Source of the DNA: Lentzea californiensis
GTDB lineage: Bacteria > Actinomycetota > Actinomycetes > Mycobacteriales > Pseudonocardiaceae
Assembly (NCBI RefSeq): GCF_024648825.1
Contig: NZ_JANBBE010000008.1
Coordinates: 248,001-312,000 of the forward strand
Direction of reading: 5' to 3'
DNA: 64,000 bases
The translations under genes were made by a program, and so were the position numbers. The notes under the pieces were generated by a model. It searched no databases and had not been told where the DNA came from. It saw only the letters and a list, made by a program, of their open reading frames with translations. This document shows positions 32,299 through 39,987 of this stretch, in pieces. Positions within the stretch are counted from its first letter, which is position 1. Each line of letters opens with the position of its first letter.

Positions 32299-33441
32299 GT
32301 GAATGCTTCGCCTGCGATACCGAGATACCGCGCGGTCATCGTCGCGGTCTTCGCTGCGGTCTGCCTGACCGACCTGACCCGCGCACTACTTCTCGCAGGC
32401 GAAGTCACCGAATTGGCGGTGTCGGTCATTGATTTAGCGGTACTTGTCCTGCTGCAAGTGTCGTATTTCCGGCCTCTGAGCGCACTGCGCCGGCACCTCG
32501 CACTGGCAGCCCAGGCGGCACTGCTGGTCCTGCCCTACGTCCTCTTCGGCCATTCCTGGGCGGGCGTCGCGGGCCTGGTGGCCGGCAACGCCCTGCTGGT
32601 CCTGCGCCCGGTTTTCGGCTGGTCGGTCTTCGTCCTGACCGTGCTCGCCACCGGCTTGGCCCAAGCCGTCCACGGCGAGGCGATGATGGCCACCGCGGCC
32701 ACCGCCCTGCTCCTCGCGGGCCTGGCCACGGGCTTCGCGACCCACCGCGACTGGCCCGCCGCCCCCGGCCTGCCGCCGTCCCCCACCCCAGCAAGCCCGG
32801 AGATCGCCGTCCCGGACATCACGGTCACCACGACCGCCGCCGTGACCGCCGAACGCGTCCGCGTGGCCCGCGACCTGCACGACCTGCTCGGCTACAGCCT
32901 CAGCGCCATCAAGCTCAAGAGCGAACTGGCCCACCGGATCGTCGCCGACCGCCCGGACCACGGCTGGGAGTTCATGCAGGAGCACATCACCGACATCTTG
33001 GACATCACCCACCACGCCTTGGCCGACGTGCGCTCCCTGGCCCGCGCCTACCGCCCGCTGTCCCTGGCGGACACCTCGGACTCGGCCAAGGCGATGCTGG
33101 CGGCGTCGAACATCGACGTCCGCGTCGAACTGGCGCACGACCCGCTCCCGGAGCCGATCGAGACCGTTCTGGCCGCCGTCCTGTGCGAGGCCGTCACGAA
33201 CGTCCTGCGCCACAGCGACGCCAGCACCTGCACCATCGGCGTGCACCAGCTGGGCACCACGATCCTGCTCGACGTCATCAACGACGGAGCCGCCGCCCGC
33301 CCGGTCTCAGCCGACTGCAACGGCGTCCGCAACCAGGCCGAACGCGTCAAGGCCGCCGGCGGCACCTTCACGGCCCGCCACATCGGCGACGGCTCGTTCC
33401 ACGTCCACGCCGCCATCCCGGCCGCCGCCCCGAAGCCGTAG
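32299..33441 (+). CDS. Membrane sensor histidine kinase, single module
   Basis: The 380-aa protein resembles one half of the tandem kinases at 237-4708. It has five or six membrane segments, then VARDLHDLLGYSLSAIKLKS with His about 194, an N-box EAVTNVLRHSD and a G-box reading DCNGVRNQAERV, in which one Gly of the usual GxG is replaced by Cys. I chose GTG at 32299 because of the GGGGGG just upstream. It converges with the response regulator gene at 33588, its likely partner. Confidence 0.85.
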   Translation: MNASPAIPRYRAVIVAVFAAVCLTDLTRALLLAGEVTELAVSVIDLAVLVLLQVSYFRPLSALRRHLALAAQAALLVLPYVLFGHSWAGVAGLVAGNALLVLRPVFGWSVFVLTVLATGLAQAVHGEAMMATAATALLLAGLATGFATHRDWPAAPGLPPSPTPASPEIAVPDITVTTTAAVTAERVRVARDLHDLLGYSLSAIKLKSELAHRIVADRPDHGWEFMQEHITDILDITHHALADVRSLARAYRPLSLADTSDSAKAMLAASNIDVRVELAHDPLPEPIETVLAAVLCEAVTNVLRHSDASTCTIGVHQLGTTILLDVINDGAAARPVSADCNGVRNQAERVKAAGGTFTARHIGDGSFHVHAAIPAAAPKP

Positions 33442-33492
33442 CTCCCAGGGCTCTGCCGCCGTTCACCCCGCAGACGATCTTTGCGCAGCCTC

Positions 33493-33557
33493 CTGACCTG
33501 GACCTTAGCAACGACTCTTTGGACTTCGTCGGCAAAAGAGTCGTTGCAAGGGTCAGG
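33493..33557. terminator. Long imperfect hairpin between convergent kinase and regulator genes
   Basis: The core is a 13-bp perfect stem (GCAACGACTCTTT and complement, 33508-33520 and 33535-33547). It is extended outward by CCTT/AAGG and CCTGACC/GGTCAGG pairs. It fills most of the 146 bp between the stops at 33441 and 33588 and probably ends transcription from both sides. Confidence 0.65.
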
Positions 33558-33587
33558 CGAAGATCAGGACGGGCAGCACGAGCGAGG

Positions 33588-34193
33588 TCAGAACCAGCCG
33601 GACTTGCGGGCGATGCGGACCGCGTCGACCCGGTTGCGGGCGTCGAGCTTGGCCGTCGCCGCCGTCAGGTAGTTGCGGACCGTGCCCACCGACAGGAACA
33701 GCGTCGTGGCGATCTCCATGGCGTCCGCGCCGTCCGATGCGAGTCTCAGCACTTCGAGTTCGCGAGGTGTCAGCGGGCACTCGTCGGTGTCCCACGCGGA
33801 AAGCGCGAGTTGCGAGTCGATCACGCGCCGCCCAATCGAGACGCCGCGAATGGCGTCGGCGAGTTCTCCGACCGGAGCATCCTTGAGGATGAACCCGTTG
33901 ACTCGTGCGTTGAGCGCGCGGCGCAGAGTGCCCGGTCTGCCGAGGCTCGTGAGAATGAGAGTGCGCGTCTCCGGAGCGGTGTCGTGGATGACGGTGGCGG
34001 CGGAAAGGCCGTCCATACCGGGCAGGTCGATGTCGAGCACCGCCACGTCCGGTTTGTTCTTCTCCACTGCGGAGATGATTTCGTCACCCGTCGCGACGGA
34101 CGCGACGACCTCAATATCCGGTTCGAGATTCAACAAGGCGACCAAAGCACCGCGGACCATTTGCACGTCCTCGGCTAGTAGCACTCTGATCAT
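33588..34193 (-). CDS. NarL/FixJ-type response regulator, paralogue of 6401
   Basis: The 201-aa protein has a receiver domain (LLAEDVQMVRGAL, phospho-acceptor Asp in VAVLDIDLPGMDG, LTSLGRPG, Lys in FILKDAP) and a LuxR helix-turn-helix (LTPRELEVLRLASDG, FLSVGTVRNYLTA). Length, start (MIRVLLAED) and most motifs match the regulator at 6401, so the two arose by duplication. Its likely kinase is the convergent gene at 32299. ATG at 34193. Confidence 0.9.
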   Translation of the reverse strand: MIRVLLAEDVQMVRGALVALLNLEPDIEVVASVATGDEIISAVEKNKPDVAVLDIDLPGMDGLSAATVIHDTAPETRTLILTSLGRPGTLRRALNARVNGFILKDAPVGELADAIRGVSIGRRVIDSQLALSAWDTDECPLTPRELEVLRLASDGADAMEIATTLFLSVGTVRNYLTAATAKLDARNRVDAVRIARKSGWF

Positions 34194-34468
34194 CCGACCC
34201 CCTTGCTTGCCCCCAGGTCACCATTTTGAGTCTTACACTCGGTGACCATGCAGGACAAGCATTGAGTCCGGCTGCGCCCAGCGTTACTCCGAATGCGCTA
34301 GGAGCAATTAATAAGCGCAATCGGTGGATGACTTGGGGTCACCGCGCGCTCACAGATCGCTCAGGGACCGAATCGAGAACCGGGACGACTCGAGCAGGAC
34401 CCGAGCACAAAGCGGTACAAGCGATTCGGTCCCTGAAGCGGGACCTGGAGTCTGCGCGGTGACGCGAC
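34194..34468. other. 275-bp non-coding region with two inverted repeats
   Basis: I see no gene here. Near the regulator start, GGTCACC and GGTGACC form a dyad around 34216-34250, with GAGT/ACTC arms inside it. Further on, CAGGGACCGAATCG (34361-34374) has a perfect 14-bp inverted copy at 34421-34434. The stretch around 34290-34330 is AT-rich for this genome. It may hold the response regulator promoter and a structured RNA or terminator for the SDR gene. Confidence 0.5.
34361..34434. repeat. Perfect 14-bp inverted repeat with 46-bp spacer
   Basis: CAGGGACCGAATCG at 34361-34374 is repeated in inverted form at 34421-34434. The spacer also contains CTCGAGC/CCGAGC-like material. The arms are too far apart for a simple terminator loop. 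They could fold a longer RNA or mark the ends of a tiny relic element. Confidence 0.5.
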
Positions 34469-35152
34469 TCAGCGCGTCTCGCCCCACCGCTCCAGCAGTT
34501 CCAGACCGCCGTCGACGGTGATCACCTGACCCTGGATCCACGCGGCTTCGTCGGTGCAGAGCAACGAGACGGCGTTCGCGATGTCCTGGGGCAGGGTGAC
34601 GCGACCCGACGGGCTCTTGATCGCGAGCCGGTCCACCAGGTCCGGGTCGATGTTCATGGGGCCGTTGTCGACGACGGTGGTGACGACGGCGTTCACCGCG
34701 ACTTTGTACCAGGCCATTTCCAGCGCCAGCGTCCGGATGACGCCGTGGACCGGCGTCACCGTGTAGCCGGCGATGACCACGCGGCCGCCGTCGACAAGAG
34801 CCTTGGCGAGCGGTTCCACGATGTTGAGCAACGGCGTGAGGTCCGGCGATACGGCGTGGTGGACGAACACGTCCAACTGGCCGCGCTCTTCCTTGACCCG
34901 GTCGAGCAGGAGCCGGACCGAGTGCTCGTCGTGGATGTTGAGCTTGGTGACCGTCACCGAGCCGGGCTTGCCCGCGAGCACGGTCTTCGCGCGCTCCAGG
35001 TCGACGTTGTCGTCGTCGGAGGTCGTGAGGATGACGTGGGCGCCGTTGTCGCAGAGCTTGCTCGCGATGGCGAGACCGAGCCCGTGCGTTCCCGACGTGA
35101 CAACTGCGATCTTGCCGTCGAGTCCCAGGCGCGTGTTGACAGGTTCGATCAT
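34469..35152 (-). CDS. Degenerate short-chain dehydrogenase
   Basis: The 227-aa protein has an SDR frame: a cofactor loop variant VVTSGTHGLGLAIASKL at the N-terminus and a C-terminal GQVITVDGGLELL. The active-site region is altered. After VVIAGYTVTPVHGVIRTLALEM there is no Tyr-xxx-Lys and no catalytic Ser, and the segment after VFVHHAVSPDLTP is shorter than usual. It is probably not a normal oxidoreductase. The start is uncertain: ATG at 35152 was chosen over GTG at 35164. It is followed upstream by the TetR gene on the same strand. Confidence 0.72.
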   Translation of the reverse strand: MIEPVNTRLGLDGKIAVVTSGTHGLGLAIASKLCDNGAHVILTTSDDDNVDLERAKTVLAGKPGSVTVTKLNIHDEHSVRLLLDRVKEERGQLDVFVHHAVSPDLTPLLNIVEPLAKALVDGGRVVIAGYTVTPVHGVIRTLALEMAWYKVAVNAVVTTVVDNGPMNIDPDLVDRLAIKSPSGRVTLPQDIANAVSLLCTDEAAWIQGQVITVDGGLELLERWGETR

Positions 35153-35219
35153 GATGCCGACCACCTCTGTTGTCCGCGTGGTGATCGACGTTGCGCCGGG
35201 CCGCTAGGGCCGAACTCGA

Positions 35220-35828
35220 CTACTTCTTGCGCAAACCCTCCAGCACACGCAGGATCGCTCGTTCGACCTCGCGCCCGGTGCGCTTCGGGTCGGACGAGCT
35301 CGCGATGGTGCTGGCGCCCGCGGACAGTGCTCCGAACAGCAGCCGGGCCATGATCTCGACCGGCGCCTCCTCGATCTCGCCGGCGTCGACGAGCAACTGC
35401 ACGGCCGTGCGGAGCAGACCGAAGCTGAACTGCTCTTCCGCCTCACGCCAGCGTTCCCAGCCCATCACCACCGGCGCCTCGTGGACGATGATCCGCTGGT
35501 ACTCCGGTTCCAGGCACTTGCGGACGTACGCGCGCAGGCCTCCCACCGCGGTCTCCCACGGGTCGCCGTCCGCCGTGATCAGCGCGGTCAGCGAGGAGAT
35601 CGACTGGGTCTCGACCTGGGTGAAGGCCGCCTCGAACAAGGCCTGCTTGCCGCTGAAGTGGTGGTAGAGCGCACCTTTCGTCACGCGGGCGCGTTTGACG
35701 ACCTCGTCGAGCGAGGTGCCGGCGTAGCCGCGCTTGGTGAACAGGTGCACTGCGCTGTCGACGAGCGCCTGCCTGGTCGACTCCGAGTACTCGGCGCGTC
35801 GTGTTCGCACACACGAAACGTATCTCAC
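35220..35828 (-). CDS. TetR-family transcriptional regulator
   Basis: The 202-aa protein has an N-terminal TetR helix-turn-helix (ALVDSAVHLFTKRGYAGTSL, DEVVKRARVTKGALYHHFSG) and a ligand-binding C-terminal half. The start is GTG at 35828 or GTG at 35810. The longer form begins inside the 28-bp palindrome at 35828-35855, so autoregulation is very likely. Divergent from it is a two-gene operon (small protein plus SDR) that it probably represses. Confidence 0.88.
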   Translation of the reverse strand: MRYVSCVRTRRAEYSESTRQALVDSAVHLFTKRGYAGTSLDEVVKRARVTKGALYHHFSGKQALFEAAFTQVETQSISSLTALITADGDPWETAVGGLRAYVRKCLEPEYQRIIVHEAPVVMGWERWREAEEQFSFGLLRTAVQLLVDAGEIEEAPVEIMARLLFGALSAGASTIASSSDPKRTGREVERAILRVLEGLRKK

Positions 35829-35877
35829 ATACCGCCGGTACGTACCGGTGGTATGGTCGTGTCATACCGACAGTATG
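35828..35877. promoter_or_regulatory. 28-bp TetR operator with a second half-site
   Basis: From 35828 to 35855 the sequence is a palindrome centred at 35841/35842, with arms CATACCGCCGGTAC and GTACCGGTGGTATG and one mismatched pair. A second, shorter dyad CATACCGACAGTATG follows at 35863-35877. Both lie between the divergent TetR gene and the 35900 operon. Confidence 0.75.
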
Positions 35878-35899
35878 CGAGAGACCGGGGGTACGAGAC

Positions 35900-36208
35900 A
35901 TGGGCTGGGCAGACCACTACCGCCGCCGTGACGCGCTCGACGCCGTCCTGAACGACGCTCGCCGCGACCCGTTCGCGCCGCTGATCGTGGATCCGGACGT
36001 CTTCGGCTCGCTGCACGAACTGCTGCTGGCGCTCGACCACCGCTGGCAGAACAAGCTGACCGCCCGCATGGAGAGCGCCCGGCTGGACGGCGACGTCGAC
36101 GAGGACCGCGTCACCGCCGAACTCGCCGCCGAGGAGCCGGTGTTGCGAGCAGTGCTCGACGCACACCTATCGCTCGGCAGTTACCGGACGGTAGGAATGA
36201 CTCCATGA
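35900..36208 (+). CDS. Small protein of unknown function coupled to an SDR
   Basis: The 102-aa protein is helical and charged (HYRRRDALDAVLNDARRDPF, LLALDHRWQNKLTARME). No signal peptide or membrane segment is seen and I do not recognise a family. ATG at 35900 has GGGGG ten bases upstream. Its stop overlaps the SDR start (ATGA). It sits downstream of the TetR operator and is probably repressed by that regulator. Confidence 0.7.
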   Translation: MGWADHYRRRDALDAVLNDARRDPFAPLIVDPDVFGSLHELLLALDHRWQNKLTARMESARLDGDVDEDRVTAELAAEEPVLRAVLDAHLSLGSYRTVGMTP

Positions 36209-37095
36209 GTCGTTGGACCGAAGCCGACATCCCCGACCAGACCGGCCGCACAGTCCTGGTGACCGGTGCGAACTCCGGTCTGGGCCTGCGCACCGCCCAG
36301 GTGCTCGCGGCCAAGGGGGCCCACGTGATCATGGGCTGTCGCTCGGTCCAGCGCGGTGAAACGGCACGGCAAACGGTCCGCGGGTCCGCCGAGGTCCTCG
36401 AACTCGACCTCGCCGACCTCAGCTCCGTGCGCGCGGCGGCGGAGAAAGTCGAAGCGCTCGACGTCCTCGTCAACAACGCGGGCATCATGGCCGTTCCCAA
36501 CGGCCGCACCATCGACGGCTTCGAGCGCCAGTTCGGCACGAACCACCTGGGCCACGCCGCTCTGACGTGGCTGCTGCTGCCCGCGCTGAGGCAACGTCCG
36601 GGCGCACGCGTCGTCACCGTCGCATCGCTTGCCCACCAGTACGGCCACATCGACTTCGAGGACCCGAACTTCGACCGCCGCCCGTACACCCTGCGCGGTT
36701 CGTACGGGCAGTCGAAGCTCGCCAACATCCTGTTCGCGCGGGAGTTGGACCGTCGTTCGCCGGACGTGACCTCGATCGCGGCTCACCCCGGCCTGACGGT
36801 CACCGAGCTGACCAACAACATGGCGGACTCGCACAAGTCGCTGGTCCTGCGGGTCGGCGGCAAGATCAGCCACCTGTTCTCGCAGTCCGTCGAGATGGGC
36901 GCGCTGCCGCAGCTCTACGCGGCGACGTCATCAGAGGCACGGGGCGGCCAGTACTACGGTCCGGACGGCTTCAACGGTTTCCGCGGCCACCCCGCCGTCG
37001 CGCGGATGACCGCCGCCGCTCGCGACGACCTCGCCGCGAACCGCCTCTGGGAACTCACGATCAAGCTGACCGGAATCGCTCCAGATCTTCCGTAG
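36205..37095 (+). CDS. Retinol-dehydrogenase-like SDR
   Basis: The 296-aa protein is an extended classical SDR: VLVTGANSGLGLRTAQVLA, LVNNAGIMAVP, FGTNHLGHAALT, VTVASLAHQYG and the active-site SYGQSKLANILFARE, with Tyr and Lys present. Relatives are annotated as oxidoreductases of the retinol dehydrogenase / protochlorophyllide reductase-like group. It is translationally coupled to the preceding small protein and under the TetR operator. Substrate unknown; perhaps detoxification of the TetR ligand. Confidence 0.88.
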   Translation: MSRWTEADIPDQTGRTVLVTGANSGLGLRTAQVLAAKGAHVIMGCRSVQRGETARQTVRGSAEVLELDLADLSSVRAAAEKVEALDVLVNNAGIMAVPNGRTIDGFERQFGTNHLGHAALTWLLLPALRQRPGARVVTVASLAHQYGHIDFEDPNFDRRPYTLRGSYGQSKLANILFARELDRRSPDVTSIAAHPGLTVTELTNNMADSHKSLVLRVGGKISHLFSQSVEMGALPQLYAATSSEARGGQYYGPDGFNGFRGHPAVARMTAAARDDLAANRLWELTIKLTGIAPDLP

Positions 37096-37292
37096 GGTGT
37101 CGGCGCCCTCTCCCGGGAAGGCGCGATCGGCACCTCCGGACCGGGAACATCTTCGCTCCGACGGGGTTGTTCATGTTCGACGTGACCTGCGTCGACAACA
37201 GATCGTGAACAACGAGCGCTCCACCGGGAGCCCGGTTCCGGCACTTACTCTGACCTGGGAGTGCGTGACCCCGGACACTTGAGCGCGGAGCG

Positions 37293-37304
37293 TAGGGTGG
37301 GGAC
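37293..37304 (+). promoter_or_regulatory. Leaderless promoter -10 of lipA
   Basis: TAGGGT at 37293-37298 lies six bases before the GTG start at 37305, with no ribosome binding site. The remaining 37096-37292 contains no gene I can support. Confidence 0.5.
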
Positions 37305-38306
37305 GTGACTGTGGTGCCAGAGGGTCGGAAGCTGCTGCGGCTCGAGGTCCGCAACAGCGAGACGCCGATCGAGAAGAAGCCCCCGTGGATCAAGACGCGG
37401 GCGAAGATGGGCCCCGAATACCGGGAGCTCAAAGGTCTGGTCAAACGCGAAGGCCTGCACACGGTCTGCGAAGAGGCCGGCTGTCCCAACATCTACGAGT
37501 GCTGGGAAGACCGCGAGGCCACGTTCCTGATCGGCGGCGAGCAGTGCACCAGGCGCTGCGACTTCTGCCAGATCGACACGGGCAAGCCCGCCGACCTCGA
37601 CCGGGACGAACCCCGCCGCGTAGCCGAGTCGGTCCAGGCGATGGGCCTGCGCTACTCCACGGTCACCGGCGTCGCCCGTGACGACCTGGAGGACGGCGGC
37701 GCGTGGCTGTACGCCGAGACCGTGCGCCAGATCCACGAGATGAACCCCGGCACGGGCGTCGAGCTGCTGATCCCGGACTTCAACGCGGTCCCGGAGCAGC
37801 TGGCCGAGGTCTTCGAGTCGCGTCCCGAGGTGCTCGCGCACAACCTGGAGACCGTCCCGCGGATCTTCAAGCGCATCCGCCCGGCGTTCCGCTACGAGCG
37901 TTCCCTCGAGGTCATCACCAAGGCCCGCGAGTTCGGCCTGGTCACCAAGTCGAACCTGATCCTCGGCATGGGCGAGACCCCCGAGGAGGTCACGGAGGCG
38001 CTCAGCGATCTCCACGACGCGGGCTGCGACCTCATCACCATCACCCAGTACCTGCGCCCGTCGCCGCGGCACCACCCGGTCGAACGCTGGGTGAAGCCGG
38101 AGGAGTTCGTCCAGCACAAGGAGACGGCCGAGGAGATCGGCTTCCTCGGTGTGATGGCGGGCCCGCTCGTCCGCTCCTCCTACCGCGCCGGCCGCCTCTT
38201 CGCGCAGGCGAAGCAGAAGCGCGGCGAGGACCTCCCGGAGAGCCTCCAGCACCTGCTGACCGTGTCGGCGTCCCAGGAGATCACGAGCTTGCTCGCCCCG
38301 CGCTAG
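37305..38306 (+). CDS. lipA: Lipoyl synthase
   Basis: The 333-aa radical SAM enzyme has both iron-sulfur cluster motifs: Cys55, Cys60 and Cys66 (VCEEAGCPNIYECW) for the auxiliary cluster, and the SAM-binding CTRRCDFCQ (Cys81, Cys85, Cys88). Further LipA segments are HNLETVPRIF, SNLILGMGET and RSSYRAGRLF. It inserts two sulfurs into octanoyl groups of lipoyl domains and serves pyruvate and 2-oxoglutarate dehydrogenases, such as the complex containing AceE at 47840. lipB, often its neighbour in actinomycetes, is not in the window. Confidence 0.96.
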   Translation: MTVVPEGRKLLRLEVRNSETPIEKKPPWIKTRAKMGPEYRELKGLVKREGLHTVCEEAGCPNIYECWEDREATFLIGGEQCTRRCDFCQIDTGKPADLDRDEPRRVAESVQAMGLRYSTVTGVARDDLEDGGAWLYAETVRQIHEMNPGTGVELLIPDFNAVPEQLAEVFESRPEVLAHNLETVPRIFKRIRPAFRYERSLEVITKAREFGLVTKSNLILGMGETPEEVTEALSDLHDAGCDLITITQYLRPSPRHHPVERWVKPEEFVQHKETAEEIGFLGVMAGPLVRSSYRAGRLFAQAKQKRGEDLPESLQHLLTVSASQEITSLLAPR

Positions 38307-38336
38307 GCGGCGTGAACGGCGGAGCAACCGATATAT

Positions 38337-38370
38337 CAGCTGGTCACCCACCCAGGGTGACCAGCTGTTT
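38337..38370 (+). terminator. Rho-independent terminator of lipA
   Basis: A 13-bp perfect stem (CAGCTGGTCACCC and complement, 38337-38349 and 38355-38367) with loop ACCCA is followed by TTT. It overlaps the end of the first direct repeat. Confidence 0.8.
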
Positions 38371-38380
38371 TGCAACCGGA

Positions 38381-38420
38381 TGCAAAAAACGTTTGCGGAC
38401 GTCCGCAAACGTTTTTTGCA
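38381..38420. terminator. 40-bp perfect palindrome (bidirectional terminator or cruciform)
   Basis: From 38381 to 38420 each base pairs with its mirror position around 38400/38401. The left arm is TGCAAAAAACGTTTGCGGAC. There is no spacer. A-tracts on one side and T-tracts on the other give a U-run in either direction, so it can serve the minus-strand operon ending at 38432. The lack of a loop also allows a DNA cruciform. Confidence 0.7.
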
Positions 38421-38431
38421 CAACCGATATA

Positions 38432-38971
38432 TCAGTGCGTTCGAGCGACGGCCTTGGAGGCCGACATCCGGAACTCCACGGTGGCGTGGAGATCGGGTGT
38501 GCCGAGCGCCTCGCGGAGGCGAGGAAGGCCCTCGTCGTCGATGCGGCGGCGGATCCCCCGCAGATCGGCGTCGCCGTGGGCGCGGACGACGAGGGCCAGG
38601 CGTGGGGCGGTGTGCGGACCGGTCAGCGCGGCCTCGACCTTGCGCACACCGGGGTAGGTGGTGACCTCTTCGGCGAACGGCGCGGCGGCCGTCGCGGTGG
38701 TGATGCGGGTGGTGCCGGCCTCGTCGGCCCAGCGCCAGGTCGCCACCTTGCGGCGTGGAATCTGGCCGGCGAGCCAGCGCAGGCACACGAGCGCGATGAC
38801 GACCGCGGCGGCGGCGACCACCCACAGCACCCATGCGGGCGGCAACGCGGTGCCGGGCAACACCGGGGCGTTCCGGTCCACCTGGGGCACACGACCCAGG
38901 TGGACGGCGACCGCGGCACCACCCGCGATCAGCAGGACGAAGCCCAGCAGGCCTAGCGAGAACCGGTTCAT
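38432..38971 (-). CDS. Membrane protein of the Asp23 operon (AmaP/DUF-type)
   Basis: The 179-aa protein has two N-terminal membrane segments (LGLLGFVLLIAGGAAVAVHL and AWVLWVVAAAAVVIALVCL) and a cytosolic domain with VTTYPGVRKVEAALTG and RLALVVRAHGDADL, similar to the Asp23-like anchor proteins. It is the last gene of the operon, overlapping the previous one by four bases (ATGA). Its stop codon lies inside a direct repeat. The probable role is in the cell-envelope stress complex. Confidence 0.7.
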   Translation of the reverse strand: MNRFSLGLLGFVLLIAGGAAVAVHLGRVPQVDRNAPVLPGTALPPAWVLWVVAAAAVVIALVCLRWLAGQIPRRKVATWRWADEAGTTRITTATAAAPFAEEVTTYPGVRKVEAALTGPHTAPRLALVVRAHGDADLRGIRRRIDDEGLPRLREALGTPDLHATVEFRMSASKAVARTH

Positions 38972-39486
38972 GACGCGCTCCTGAGGGCCTTGACCCGCAC
39001 CACGACCTGCGGCGGCCGGGCGAGGGCGAACTCGCTGACGCGGCTTTCCAGCGCGGTGCGGACGGCGCCGTCGAGACCATCGGCCACAGAGCGCCGGGTG
39101 CGCACGACCGCGCGGACCCGGCGACGGCGCACCTTCACCGCCGCGGACTCGACGCCGTCCACCTGGGCGGCGGCCCGCAGGGCGTTGCGCAGGCCGCGCA
39201 CCGACACGGCGGTGTGTTCGTCCAGCACCGCGGTCCGCGACTTCCCGGGCACCACCGCGACGAGGAGCAGCAACAGTCCGATGGCCGCGACGACCCCGCC
39301 CGCCACGGCCACCTCCCGCGCCGACCACGTCGTGTCGTGCAACGAGCCGACGAGGGAGTCGTAGGGCAGCAACGGTCGTTCGCCGAGCGCGAGCTGGATC
39401 GCGCACACGGCGACCAGCACGGCCACGGCCAGCAGGACGAACGCCGTGAGCGTGGCGGGCAGGGCCCGGCGGGAGCGGCGGGTCAC
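38968..39486 (-). CDS. Membrane protein of the Asp23 operon (DUF6286-like)
   Basis: The 172-aa protein begins with a Lys/Arg-rich stretch, then two membrane segments (TAFVLLAVAVLVAVCAIQLA and GGVVAAIGLLLLLVAVV), and a C-terminal domain (RGLRNALRAAAQVDGVESAAV) resembling anchor proteins for Asp23. GTG at 39486 overlaps the previous stop (GTGA). It probably tethers Asp23-family proteins to the membrane. Confidence 0.72.
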   Translation of the reverse strand: MTRRSRRALPATLTAFVLLAVAVLVAVCAIQLALGERPLLPYDSLVGSLHDTTWSAREVAVAGGVVAAIGLLLLLVAVVPGKSRTAVLDEHTAVSVRGLRNALRAAAQVDGVESAAVKVRRRRVRAVVRTRRSVADGLDGAVRTALESRVSEFALARPPQVVVRVKALRSAS

Positions 39487-39797
39487 AGGACCCTCCTCAC
39501 CGGGACCACGTCCGCCCGCAGCACGCCGACCGACACGTCCACCACGGAGACCTGCAGTCCGGTGAGCGCGGCCACTCGTGCGACCAGGTGCGCACGCACG
39601 CGGGCGGCGGTCGACGCGACCGGTGCCGGGTAGCGCAGGTCGAGGCGTGCGTCGAGCGTCGCCACTCCCCCGGTCACCCTCGCGGCGACGGCGCAGCCGA
39701 GCACGTCCGGCACCTCCATGGCGGCCCGTCCGGCGATGCGGCCCACCGCGCGGTCCGCGACGGTGGTCAATCCTGGCTGTGCGGTGAGCGTCGTCAT
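39483..39797 (-). CDS. Asp23/Gls24-family protein
   Basis: The 104-aa protein has the Asp23 pattern: VADRAVGRIAGRAAMEVPDV followed by ATLDARLDLRYPAPV and TGLQVSVVDVSVGVL. Asp23 proteins form membrane-associated polymers in cell-envelope stress. It is one of four Asp23-like proteins in this operon. Confidence 0.82.
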   Translation of the reverse strand: MTTLTAQPGLTTVADRAVGRIAGRAAMEVPDVLGCAVAARVTGGVATLDARLDLRYPAPVASTAARVRAHLVARVAALTGLQVSVVDVSVGVLRADVVPVRRVL

Positions 39798-39799
39798 CG

Positions 39800-39976
39800 T
39801 CAGTCCCGATCCCTGCCCAGCAGCTGCGCGAGGTCGAGCTTGCCCTCGGCGACCCGGCCCGCGACCAGGCCGAGCGCGCCGAAGACGAGCACGAGCAGGA
39901 ACGCGCTGAAGCCCCCGAACGCGGCGGCCAGGCCGAGCGCGAGCCCGGTCAGCAGGCCCAGTGCGGTGGTGCTCAT
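39800..39976 (-). CDS. Small membrane protein of the Asp23 operon
   Basis: The 58-aa protein consists of two hydrophobic stretches (ALGLLTGLALGLAAAFGGF, FLLVLVFGALGLVAGRVA) and a charged tail. DUF2273-type small membrane proteins are usual companions of Asp23 genes. ATG at 39976, 11 bp after the previous stop. Confidence 0.75.
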   Translation of the reverse strand: MSTTALGLLTGLALGLAAAFGGFSAFLLVLVFGALGLVAGRVAEGKLDLAQLLGRDRD

Positions 39977-39987
39977 GGCGTCTCCCC

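Larger units (their letters stand above)
38325..38435. repeat. Two 15-bp direct repeats flanking two palindromes
   Basis: CAACCGATATATCAG occurs at 38325-38339 and 38421-38435, exactly 96 bp apart. The AT-rich core is unusual here. Between the copies lie the lipA terminator and a 40-bp perfect palindrome. The second copy overlaps the stop codon of the minus-strand gene at 38432. This could be a small mobile or recombinational relic with target-like repeats, or a regulatory cassette. Confidence 0.65.
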
